A stretch of 64,000 nt of DNA, taken from Paralichthys olivaceus. Its lineage: Eukaryota > Chordata > Actinopteri > Pleuronectiformes > Paralichthyidae. The notes under the pieces were generated by a model. That model made no database searches, had not been told where the DNA came from, and saw only the letters and a program-made list of their open reading frames with translations. Numbering within the stretch: position 1 is the first letter of the stretch; the number at the start of each line of letters is the position of its first letter. The DNA is taken from contig NC_091093.1 in assembly GCF_024713975.1 (NCBI RefSeq), forward strand, positions 25,920,501 to 25,984,500, given 5' to 3'. Of this stretch, positions 32,293-43,769 are shown piece after piece. A program made the position numbers and the translations under genes.

Positions 32293-33084
32293 GATTTGGC
32301 GCTGAGCTTTTCTTTTTTTCTAATCAGTGAATATCATTTTGTATTCTGATATTCTATTGAATAATTTAGCATGGATGTAAGTTGTTTTAATTTAACTATA
32401 TATACACACATTCAGCTATATTCTCTATTATTTAAAAAAATCGTAAAACAGCAACATTTCTCACCATCATCTGCAAAGTAACTTCAGCTGTAGTGGAGTA
32501 TAAAATGCAATATTTCTTTAAGAAGCGATAAATACCATTAAATTGAAATACTCAAATATTGTCCTTGAGTACAGTATGTACCTATAGATCTACTCTACAC
32601 TTACTGAGGATTTAAATATCACAGAAATGGTAATCAAATATTATAGGGTGAAAATTATATCAATATGTCTCTTATTAATATATATTATATTTCTTTCCCT
32701 AATCTAATTTTATTGGATGCAAAAGAGGCTCCCACTAACATAATATAATCACAAAAGAAAAAGTAAATGACATAGAGTATAAGATTAAACAACAAATGAA
32801 CCCATATTGAGCATTTCAATCATAGATATAGTGACTATATATATGAATAGGTGTCTCTTCTCTTTCTCTCCCCTTTGTATTCTAGTTTAAGACTTTAAGA
32901 ATAAACAACAACAAATGAACACATGAAGTCAAATATTAAGCATTTAGGTGTCACAGAACTATTCGTATTAATAGTGTAGATCAAATATTACAGATAAAAA
33001 AACACGTTGATTGTATGTCATGATGCATATGGAGCTCTTTATTTTTGGATTTCTTTGCACTTATTTGCAACATAAAATAAAATC

Positions 33085-33759
33085 GCTAACATCATGCAGG
33101 GTTCGGGGTCCCATCGAAGCGGTGATGTGGCTGCGGAGGGGCCGGGTCTCCTGACAACAGCTGAGGCGGATCTGCCGCCTGATTACTGCTCACAGCAAAC
33201 TCCAACATAATTGATGACCTAATTGAAAAGCATGGGGGAGGAAGAGGAGGGAGGAATGGGAAGATGAGGGAGGAGAGAGAGAGAGAGAGAGAGACTCTCC
33301 CTCCAATGAGAAAAGTTTACTTGTTCTCGGAGGCGCACAGTCCCACAGCTGAGGGCATTGATGTGAGCGCAGAGGCTTCCAGGTTTTTACGCGCACTTCT
33401 TTCCCCCCCATCTCTCACCCTCACACACGGAGCACACATCCACCTTCTTCACCTTTAGTTTAGCAACGAAAACAACCGTCTTTTGTCTTTTTTTTTCTCT
33501 TTCGTTCCTTCTCCTCCCTTTTACGTGAATGATTCTCTCTCGCAATACTACGACCTCCACGACTCGAGTATCCTCGGACACCTCCGGGTGCGCACGACCT
33601 CACCTCGGCACCTCTTCTCTCCTCAAGCTCAGACGCCACCAAGACTTTCACTGCGGCCTCGGACGCACTTTGGGGAAATATCACTCGACGAGGAAAAACG
33701 TGATACTTTGTGCAGCAGCAGCAGCAGCAGCGGCTGAAACGGCTGAAGTGAGCGACAAC
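33085..33759 (+). promoter_or_regulatory. rbpms2 promoter and 5' UTR region
   Basis: CpG and GC content rise from about 33.09 kb, after long AT-rich sequence. A (GA)n tract lies at 33273-33293, pyrimidine-rich sequence at 33460-33520, and a run of CAG triplets at about 33714-33731, just before the start codon at 33760. No TATA box stands out, so the start site cannot be placed. An in-frame ATG at 33529 leaves the reading frame open to the main start codon (see findings). Confidence 0.5.
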
Positions 33760-36700
33760 ATGAGTCTGAAAGCGGACGCAGAGCCCAACAACAACGTCTC
33801 CATCGAGGAGGAGGTGAGTCTCCAACTTTATTTGTTTCAGATGTCTTTGAGCTTAATTGTTAACTGACAATCTGTTGAAGTTGTGTCCCTGCGTCACGTT
33901 TTGTTTGGGTGAACTTCCACCAGCTGAGGTTTTTTTTTTTTCGCTCTGAAGCTGTTTAAAAAGAAACAAGGAGGTCAGAGATTAAAAAGGGAAACGTGGT
34001 TATTCTGAAAAGTGAAGTTAAACACGTGGTAACTTAATCTGACTTTATTTTTTTCATCATGCTTCAATCCTTGAATTGATTTCCCCAGGTGCGCATCATT
34101 GGCTCCAACAAACAGCCACAATATAAATCAATTAAAATATCAACCTTTTTCTCTCTTTCCTGTTTCATTGTAGATTCAGACAGTTGTTTCCCGTGGTTTT
34201 GATTTGATCATTACTTCTAACAAAGGTCAAGAGGCTTTATAGTCATAAAATAAAAGACTAATTGATTAGAAAATACAATTAATTTAAATTAAACGTGTTA
34301 AATTAATAAAAAATCTGCCTTATAAGAGGCCAAAAAAAACTCAAACACCCATAGCTTCTAATCATTTCCAGATATCCATAGTTTTTTAATTTATATATAT
34401 ATATATACATTTATTTTTTCAATTCGTCCTGTCTTCCCAAGCAGCCATACTTTGTTTCCCTTGGTTTCTATACCAAACAAAGTCAGATGCGTCACAGAAG
34501 CGCTGCAGGTTGATCTCCTCCTTATTTTAAAGAGGCTCTAAATCATCACAAAACTGAAACCCCACGATAAATCAGAATTGTTAACGCATCCTATTTTGAC
34601 ATCTGTGGATCCAAATCAGATGAGAAAATCAGAATATTCATAAAAATCCAGTTAAAAAAAAAACTCAACTTGATTAATTGAATTAACTCCTCATTTCAGT
34701 TGAGTGTGGCCATGCAGCCTCATGTCCTCTTTAATGACTCCTTATGGAGAGAAGCTGAGGGGAGGTCTGGGCCTTTTGTTGGTCCTCGTTTGTTCCCATG
34801 ATCTTACAACAAAGCCCTGTGTGGCCACTTGACTTTTCTTGGTCTAATTTGCTGCTTCCGTCTTTTTTCTTCTTCTTCCTCTTTGCTTAGATAAATAAAA
34901 TCAAGCAAATAGATGAGAGATTAATGTAAAATAAAAATAAAAACACCCCTAAGAATTACAGCTTCAGGTCCGTCAAGATGCAGCAACTGGTCAAATGTCA
35001 ATCATAGTTTGAGGAATGGTTTTAACTGATTAATTCAGATTTTATTAAAGATACCTCAGTGCCTGGGCTCAGCTTGGGGTTAACACACTCACCGGCCTCG
35101 AGCTGCTCAATCAATGAGGAGCAGGAGGACAGATTAAAACATCTCCATCCACTTTGGCGTCCCGCTGCGTCGACCTCCACTTGCTGTATGTGCGGACTTG
35201 TGCAGGGCCGAGACTTGCTGCTGGGCTGCACCTGAAAAATGCTGGAGGCTGGCAGGGTTGGGGCCGCAGGTCAGAGGAAGGAAATGGTGTCACGCTGTGC
35301 ACTGTTGTCCAGTGCTGTTCCTCTGGCAGCCCCATTGTACTGAGGGCCTCCCCACCGGCTGGGAACTAATGGGCCTCGCACCGCTCTTGTTCAATTCCCC
35401 CGGCCACACTGCGCCATACACGGCATCGGTTTTCGAGGTCTAGTCGGGGCCAGTCCAGGGATCCTTGAAGGGGCTCCAGGGGTCCACAAGACCATCTAAT
35501 CTTCACGGTTTTCACTCGTAACATGTTGGATCAAAATGTGCTGTTTTTGCTGTCTTTTAATCCCAGGTTTCACTTCACTCAGCTCTTCAAATAACACATC
35601 AAACTCAAAGAGGATTATTCTTGGATTATTCTTATCTGCCTGGGTTTTGACGCCCTATTTTAATGTGGATCTTAACAACAGGGGTCTTGAGATGGTTAAA
35701 AGGGCAGTAAATCAGATAATTTAGGATGAAAAACTCAGGCGTCACTGGATCATTTTACCTCTGTCTGGCCTGTGTTGAATAAAAGTCTTCAAGGGAATAA
35801 TCCCTCTATAGTTCAGCCTGTAAACATGTGAAAACTGAAGTAGCTTCATGTTTAAAGGGTCAGAATCTGAAATGGCTTCAACCAGTTTCTTGAAGGATCA
35901 GGTCTCCAGCAGCGTTGCTGCATTTCGGTTTCTGGCCTTCTTCAGCCTGGAGAAAGAGTTTGGCAACACCTTACCAACAGGAAACTGGACTCATGACCTT
36001 TGTAGCTCAATTCATAATTTTCTTTTTATGACCCTTCTCATTTTCCAGGACTTGACATCATGTATGTACACCACACATACAGAATACACGTGTGTAGGAA
36101 TGACAGATTGCGACCATACCCAATCTTGTGTCGTTGTTTTTTTTCATATCCCACCATGCAGCTGTTTGTAGAGTCACTTGTCGAATGGTGAATTGCAGTT
36201 TTTCTTTTTTGTTTGCAGGTACGAACCCTGTTTGTGAGTGGCCTACCGGTCGATATCAAACCGCGGGAACTGTACCTTCTCTTCAGACCTTTTAAGGTGA
36301 GTTACAACATGACAGTCTAAGGAAAGAGCTGTACAGATGTTGTACAGATTGTAGAGACTAAAGCCGTGTGGGGCATATTTTGTGGTTCGTGGTTTAAAAT
36401 GAAATGGACTTGATTTCTCTCCCGTCTTAAAACTAAAGCAAATGTAGCTGGTGTTTGCCAGGTGCTGGGAAGGAGTCATGGAAAGAGTTTTTAAAAGGAT
36501 TATCTGCACATAGAGGAAGACCTTTTAACATTTTCTTTAAAAAAACAAAAAACAACCAGGAAGCAAAAGTAATCCAGTTTTCAGCAGGACCTTTTTCAAA
36601 CCAGCAGCTTTTTCTTTTGGGAGTTGAAATTGAACAAACCCCTCGTTATTGAAAGTCCACATATTTGCATATATGGAAATTAGGCCACATCATTGTTCAT

Positions 36701-38387
36701 CCATTGGTCTTTTCTTTTTTTTTTTTTTTTTTGACTGGACTCCAGTTCCATAAACACCCCTCCCACCCGTGTCCTAACTAACCAAATTGGAAGTGGTATC
36801 CCGCGCACATGGATGATCTTGTGGAATGTGTAAATGAGTAGCCCTCGCGATTGGCCAACCAACCCTCTCCGTGACCCAGCTCGCCCACCGTGTAGGGACA
36901 TTTTTATTTCCCCTCGTAACATTCAGACATTGTGAAACCACTTGAAATGTTTTGTTTTCTCAAGTTGATGAACACAGCTTTTCTGTTTGCTACTCTCTGT
37001 TTGTGCAGTCGGCAAACAACGCACAGTGTGAGCGAATGGCTTTAAATCAGATTCATTCCAAATTAAAACCCCTCATCCTAACAAGACTGTTTTTATAATC
37101 TTTTTAAACTCTTGCTCTTTTCTTCTCTGAATTACTGAGTCTGTTTTGGATTTTTGCTCAGGCTCAGGATTTATCACAGCCAGTGAAAGTTGTTTTAATT
37201 TTCCATGGCTGTAAATCAGGATCAGGCTTGATCCCATCTATCAATGCTCTGGTCCGGCCAAATTCCCCCTCGTTTCTCAGGAATCAGTTCGCTCTTTAAC
37301 CAACACTTGTGCTTTTTTCACTTTATTATGAACCAGAGGCTTAATCTAAGCTTTAACCCTCACGTATCTTGATAACCTGCATTTATGTTCATGTTTCGCT
37401 CTATTTAATCTAAACTATTTCACCAAAGTGTAAGTGCATCACTGCCACAGAGGGATCTGTGATCTCCCGCTGTCGAAGTGAAAATGAAGGTGCACACAAG
37501 CAGATTTCTCTTCATATGGCAGGAGGCGTTCATGTGTGACTTCCTGCTTGTGACTGTGTGGATAATTGGCTATCTTTCTTCCCCACAGGGTTATGAAGGT
37601 TCACTGATTAAGTTAACTTCAAAACAGGTAAGATTCCTTCCATGAGTGGAAGGAGCTGCTTTAATGCTACACTAAAAAAAATACTAAACAAGCTGTCAGG
37701 CACTGTGATTCTCATGTCAACATGTTGGACTAACACTCAACAGGGATGAATCGTTCCCATTAATTATCAGATGTTAGACATTTTCCCAGAATGCATGTTT
37801 TTCCTTGCAGCTGGATCCGTTGTCTCAGTTTGTTTCTTCCCTTTTCTCTTCCAGCCTGTCGGGTTTGTAACCTTTGACAGTAGGTCTGGAGCTGAAGCTG
37901 CGAAAAATGCGCTAAATGTAAGCATCGCCTCGTTTTCACTAATATTTCCCCTTTTGTCTGTTGCCATTTGAGTCCCCCTGTGTTAAATCCTCTTTAAATA
38001 TTGCTCTGTATTTCTTAGATTTGTTCTAACCTTTGCTTAAAGGAATGATTGGGAGTTTTAAAAAAAGTTCTTTCTTTCCCACAAAGCCAACCCATTTTGT
38101 CTTTTATAATTCAATGGCAGGGCCATTTTTGGAAAGAGGCCAGAATCCCGTAGCCTTACGGTAGTTTACTTTGACCTTGATACACATCCTTGTTAGTCTG
38201 GTATAGCTTTCACTGCTTTTACTGTAATACTCATTCTCTAGCCACATGTGTAGTGTTATTTGGACACGTCCTCAGTAGTGTAACCTCTTATTTTGTCACC
38301 CAGTAGCCCACATTGGCAGTATCTAACACTTCTCTCTCATAGGCCTTCCTTATCAGCATTACCTCTTAGACACACCAGCAGACACAC

Positions 38388-38446
<59 letters not shown>

Positions 38447-41400
38447 AAAATACTACTCACCTGCATGTGGGCACAACGCTTAGGGCACAAGAACACAAGC
38501 AGGGTTAAACCACCTGAAAGAAACTACACCAAGTCTCACCATCAGCCCTTTTCCTCGTCTCCTTCTCCTTGTGTGACGGGGGGGGGGGCGACTCGTCCTG
38601 TCGCCTCTGCTCTTGATGTCGTCACAAGGAGAAGGAGATGTTGTCATGTTGAAATATATCAGCGTATCCTTCAGTCTGTCCTCCTTCTTTTCTTGAAGAC
38701 AGGAGAGGGTGTATTTTAACATCTCAGGGGAGAACAGAACTGTGTTTAGCTGGCGGGAAGCTTGAAGGATACATCCTGAGTATTAAAACATGGCTTCAGG
38801 AAAGGTGGCCATGAGAGACTACTGAGCTACAGCCCCTCAGACTCAGCCCACCTCCCTTACGATACTATCTCCCCCTCCTCCCCTCCTCCGTCTCTCCCTC
38901 AGGGTATCCGTTTTGACCCCGAAAGTCCCCAGACCCTGCGCTTAGAGTTTGCTAAAGCCAACACGAAGATGGCAAAGAGTAAGCTGATGGCCACACCGAA
39001 CCCCACAAATATCCACCCTGCTCTAGGAGCACACTTCATTGCACGGGACCCATGTAAGTTGTACGGCTGCACCACTCTAGGCTCTCTCATCCACTTTCAC
39101 CTTGACTCGATTGCCCTTGTTACCATTTTTTTTCTTGTGGTAGGATGCTGTGGTATTAAAGACAAATGGGCAGGGGGTTAAAAACAGTGTCTAACAAATG
39201 AAAGACTAACTCACCTCCACATGCATGTGTCATCTCGACTCTTGCGACAGCCGCTTTGCTTCTGTCCAGCTGGATAACTGCACTCTCACATGGTTTAGCC
39301 GGCAGTTGCGTCTCTGCTCTCTTTGCCTAAACACCGGCTTCACACATTAGATGCGGACAGGTGGTCGACGACGACCGTGTTGCGCCTCATTCAGACCAGA
39401 TTTCGCCTGATGAAATGTGTGGCTAAAATCCGAAGGGGATAGGAAACGGTTTGTGTATGGTTGTAAACGTGAACTACGAGAGTTTGCAGGATACAAACTG
39501 TAAATTATGCAGCATTTTATCAAATGTCATCAAACACCATCTCCATCCTTGCTCTCACTGCAGCATCATCCTCTTCTGCTTTTATGTTACCATTCAGTAA
39601 TTGAAAGGAATAATTTTATATTTCCACATTGAGAGGTCAGTTGCGCCGGCAATCAAACTGAACATTGGAGGCCGATCACTTTGCGACCGAGGGCTGATGT
39701 GTCCTCGCCAAATAGAAACTAGAACGACACTCATTGGGGTGTGTACCTCCACCACAGGCCCCTTTTGAAACCACATATAAAATCCAGATTCAGATTTCTT
39801 TTATTTGGATTTACATCACACTCATAAATATAATTTCTATTTTTAATTTCATGGAAATCAATTGTAATGTTTGGGTAATCCTGCTTAAGACTAACAAAAG
39901 CACACAAATGAAAACCAGCACCTTGGTGGAGGGACTGAATTATTCTCGGTGCTCGATGAAGGGACCTGGACAACTTCAAGTTTTTGATTTCATCTCTAAT
40001 CCGACAGTTTACTTTTTTTTTTTTTTTACTTCTGGAAATAAAAGGTAGTGCAGGTAGTGAAGTCTGGTCTGACTGTGTCACTAGGGATGTCAAGCTTTCA
40101 TTCTTGTAGTGACAGTGCAAACTATTTTGACAAGATTAATCACCGGTCGGGAGTAAACCTAGAAACATAATGACACAAAGCAACAAGTGAACGTCTTTTT
40201 AAAAATAGCATGTATTGATCATATATTTCATTTTAAAATGTTGTACATGATGCAAGCCTGTATGTTCCAGGGTAGGTTAGTCAGCATTTTGTATCCTCCT
40301 GCCTTCTACTTCCCCAGATGATCTGACAGGGGCAGCACTGATCCCAGCATCGCCGGATGCCTGGACTCCTTACCCCCTGTACACCACGGAGCTGACCCCA
40401 GGCCTCCCTCACGCAGCCTTCACTTACCCGGCGGCCGCTGCCGCTGCTGCAGCCCTCCACGCCCAGGTGAGGGACCAACCGGTGTGTCTCTCTCTTATCT
40501 TCTATTGTTTCCCATATCCCGTAGTGCGCATTCAGCTTTACAAAGAAACAAAATGCGTGCGGAAGGGCTCGGCTCAATTTGTCCAGAGCTACAAAGAAAG
40601 TTAAAGTGTAACCTTAAAACTTAATCCAATAGATAATTAATTAAAATTTTGAATTGAATAACCGACTGCACTGTTAAAGGTCCAGTGTGTAAGATTTAGG
40701 TGAAATGGATCTTTTGGCAGATAATTCATGTAGAATAATCCTCATGTTTTTCATTTCATCTAAATTGTATGAATTGTAGTTTTCTTTACCCCCGAAAAGG
40801 CCCTTTATATTTAAATACTTTATATTCAAATACTTTATATTTACAATCGAGGGGACCCTCTTTCAGACGCCGCCATGTTTTTTTACATTAGTCCAGAGTG
40901 GACGAACTACATTGCAAATTTTAAACACTACACACGTTCCACCACGCTAGTAACAGTTTAACTGCTAATGCTAAATACAAGGGAGTGAGCAGGACCTTCG
41001 GTGACAATAGCGATGGAAAATATTTCTCATGTTGGGTCATTTGAAGTTCAACGTGAGCTAACTTCCTCCTGCAATGTGAGAGCCCAGGGGAGCAATACTC
41101 TGAAGTAGGCAGCTATGTCGGGCACAAGAGGCGGAGGAATTCAAGGCATTTGCTCGGAGGAACTGTCAAACCCGATGGCGTTCTCTAAAGGTGCCAACTT
41201 ACTGTCCACGCTGCTGTTGGAACATAAGCTGAACGTGTAGCTGCACAAAGGGAGGGGAGGGGGCTTTTTAATCGCAATCTGATGAAAGATCCCTAAAACG
41301 CCCTGACTTCTCTTCCATTGCCTCTCGGCCTCGTTAGTCTGACTGTATGACAGCAGCGATGCATTAAGAGTCTCTAAACAACTGTTCCCTCCTGAGTGTA

Positions 41401-41838
41401 TTAAGCCGTTTGGCCGCGCAGTTGTGGCCTCTGTCCTGTTCCATTAGGTGAATGAAAATGAGAGGCCTCATTCTGCCACAAGCCTCAGTCACAGGTATGG
41501 AAAGGTGACCGGCTCTTACCCAGTGGAAATGTTAAACACAAGGAGAGCTGAAACTCTCCACATTTCCGTGCCTGTTAATTACTGGAGGACTATTGTCCTC
41601 AACGAGCTGCTACGTGACCCACATTCCCATGGCTTCAGTGACCAGGGCTTAAAGGGGCCGTCTTCCTGAACCTGCTCATCAAAGCACGTTAATGGATGAA
41701 AATCTGCAGAGTGTTGGTGCGCCGGAGCCTGGTGTCAGTCTGGTGAACTTGACTTTGTTTGTGTTTCTTCAGATGCGCTGGTACCCTACTCCCTCCGAGA
41801 CTTCCCAGCCTGGATGGAAATCCCGGCAGTTTTGTTAG
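33760..41838 (+). CDS. rbpms2: RNA-binding protein with multiple splicing 2
   Basis: This single-RRM RNA-binding protein dimerises and binds CAC-containing RNAs. In fish it is known from oocytes (Balbiani body, ovary fate), and the family is also expressed in retinal ganglion cells, heart and smooth muscle. Coding exons are 33760-33813, 36219-36296, 37589-37627, 37855-37917, 38903-39053, 40318-40466 and 41773-41838: 600 nt, 199 aa, all GT-AG. The RRM begins near residue 19, with RNP2 LFVSGL (22-27) and RNP1-like VGFVTFD (59-65). An Ala-rich stretch follows in exon 6, and the C-terminus ends KSRQFC. The start gives [14 protein letters not shown], as in fish rbpms2. The stop lies 7 nt before a donor (GTGAGT at 41846) that can splice to the 3' UTR exon starting at 42662. 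Intron 5 follows a CA microsatellite; introns 5 and 6 contain repeat insertions. The a/b paralogue is unresolved. Confidence 0.96.
38391..38446 (+). repeat. (CA)n microsatellite in rbpms2 intron 4
   Basis: About 28 CA dinucleotides with one CG interruption near the start. It lies between the exons ending at 37917 and starting at 38903. Confidence 0.95.
39725..39960 (-). repeat. Dispersed teleost repeat (family R1, copy 4, reverse)
   Basis: On the minus strand it starts with CCCTCCACCAAGGTGCTGG and then has a TTAAGCAGGATTACCCAAAC block, matching the CCACCAAG and GGATTACACAAAAAC blocks at 15008-15235. It sits in rbpms2 intron 5. The remainder is diverged. Confidence 0.5.
40674..40920 (+). mobile_element. 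Truncated copy of a TTAA-flanked MITE-like element
   Basis: It begins TTAAAGGTCCAGTGTGTAAG and matches the complete copy at 62054-62441 nearly base for base through the TTTATATTTAAATACTTTATATT core to GCCGCCATGTTTT and TAGTCCAGA. It then diverges, so the right end is missing or belongs to another subtype. It lies in rbpms2 intron 6. Confidence 0.75.
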
Positions 41839-42661
41839 ATATTTAGTGAGTAACCTTTGGTTCATCTCCATCCTCCAAACTGAAGAATGACACCAACACA
41901 ATGTTTAACAGAAAGCTGCAAAATTTGGTGACGCAAATGAAAATAACTTATGTGGTGTGGATGCTATTTTTTGCTTTCTTATTGTAAAACTGTTCACACA
42001 AAACAATGCATTAGTGTCTTTTACTTTCCTATTCCCAACCTGTCTCACTCAGCCCTAAACCCATTTGTTACATTAACTATCATAAATATAATAATTTTAA
42101 TGCAAAATGCATCGAAGGAGTAAATTGTGAATTTGTTGGGACTGTTTTCAACTCATATTTTTAGCAGGACGGTGTACGTGAGGTTAACTCAAAATAAACC
42201 ACTGTCCAAGTTTATGGTAATGAAGGAACATGTCCCTCAACGCAACAGTGTGGCTCATTAAGTTTCTTTATATTTGGACATCCATGGCACTCTACTGCCC
42301 AGAGGAATCATCTGTCACACTTTAAATACATTAGTAGATCAATGCATTATTATTTTAGGTATTTATAGCAGTAAATGTACAACAAATAAAGCAAACAGAT
42401 ACAATCAGTCCACGTGGAAATAGTGGATAAAAAAAACAACAAAAAATTTGCACTTTGAATAAGAACCAGTTTGACTTTGTGCTGAGTGCCACAGATGGGG
42501 GAAGGGAAATCAGAAAGCAATGAGACTAAAGTGTTGTTGACTGTCAGTCTTTTCACAATTGTTGACAAAAAGTAAAAATGCAGAATAATAGCTTTTTTTT
42601 TTTTACATACTTGGATTTACTAGTTTTCTTTGGACTAACTCTCATTTTCCATTTTCTTCAG

Positions 42662-43765
42662 GCTGCTGGAAACCACACCTTTGTCCAGCTGAAGTGAGGT
42701 TTGCCAAGCTCTTCATTAATTTAATCAGGTTTATTTAATGGACAAATGTGCATTATTATAAACAAACAGTATTTATATTTCCTCCCGATTGTCCCTGGGG
42801 GGAGTTTGAGTTGAAATCATCTTGCTGTCGACAATCTGAGCTTATCCTTGGCAACTATTGCGGTACCATCGTAGCACTTCAAAAAAAAATAAGGAAAAAA
42901 AAAAAAAAAACCTCATGCAGATCCTAGTTAAACTCGATGGATCATATTTGCTGAGGAAAATTGTCGCTTTGAAGTTACCGTTATTAAGCTAGTCTTTCCA
43001 CGGGTTACCGCTGCTCCTGGGAGGTTTAGAAGCGTTAAGAGTCATTGCATGTTAAAGTCTTTTTTGGCATGAATTTAGAACGCAGAGTTCTGTGTATCCT
43101 AATTTTCTTAGTGTTTGTGTTGCCTCTTTACCTTTGCCTAGACAGCGAAATGTTTTGTTTTCCTGTAGAACCTTGGTCTTACCTCTGTGAATGTTAGGCT
43201 GTTGTGTAAATGGCTTATCTCGCATGGACCTTGTGAATGCATCCCTATGTTCCATGACAATCCCAGTCCTTTATGATCATATCAATGTCTGTCATTATTT
43301 GAGCAAAAGAAAGTACAAGTATTTTTGGACTTTTTTGCGTAATGTATATTTATGCATTTTTGTGCAACTAAATAATGAACCTGTATAAGTTGGATGTTTA
43401 GTCGTCTTTTTGGTGTTATTTTTCTGATCCTATAATCCTGTTGAAGTAGTTTTAAAGAGGAAAAAAGTGCAATTTGTTTAAAGGGGAAGTGGGTATCTGT
43501 CAAAAAAAATGGAGTATTCTGAACGTGGCTTGAGCCATTCTGCTAAAATGAGATTGCTGTGAGACGATCTTTCAGAATGTGAAACTGGACTACAAACGTA
43601 AAGGGTTGCTTTTTTGCAGGGGCCATTTTGAAATGGGAAGCAGGATTAGAGTAATGGAGGACTTTAGTTTGTGGTTTAGAACATGTTTGTCTTTGTATCT
43701 GCTGTGCATAAGATGTAAAAAATATTCCCATCTTATGAATAAAACAAGTGAATGCATTTCTCTGT
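42662..43765 (+). other. rbpms2 3' UTR exon and poly(A) signal
   Basis: A good acceptor (TTTTCTTCAG) precedes 42662, and the exon opens GCTGCTGGAAACCACACC. This fits the spliced 3' UTR exon of the rbpms family. AATAAA at 43738-43743 is the likely polyadenylation signal, giving a 3' UTR of about 1.1 kb. It includes an A run near 42893-42910 and otherwise no ORF. Confidence 0.6.
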
Positions 43766-43769
43766 TGAG

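Larger units (their letters stand above)
10930..33080. other. Gene-poor 22-kb interval between psma4 and rbpms2
   Basis: I found no coding gene, tRNA or recognisable microRNA here. The open frames are short, mostly lack splice context and match no family I know. The interval holds the repeats listed separately, homopolymer runs, and a few GC-richer stretches (about 13.55-14.1 kb, 18.6-18.85 kb and 28.56-28.9 kb). Its place upstream of a developmentally regulated gene suggests that rbpms2 regulatory DNA could lie here, but that is inference. Confidence 0.6.

Noticed and set aside
33460-33825. 121-codon antisense frame over the rbpms2 5' region
   Set aside because: It is a shadow of a GC-rich first exon; the Cys run is the CAG tract read on the other strand.
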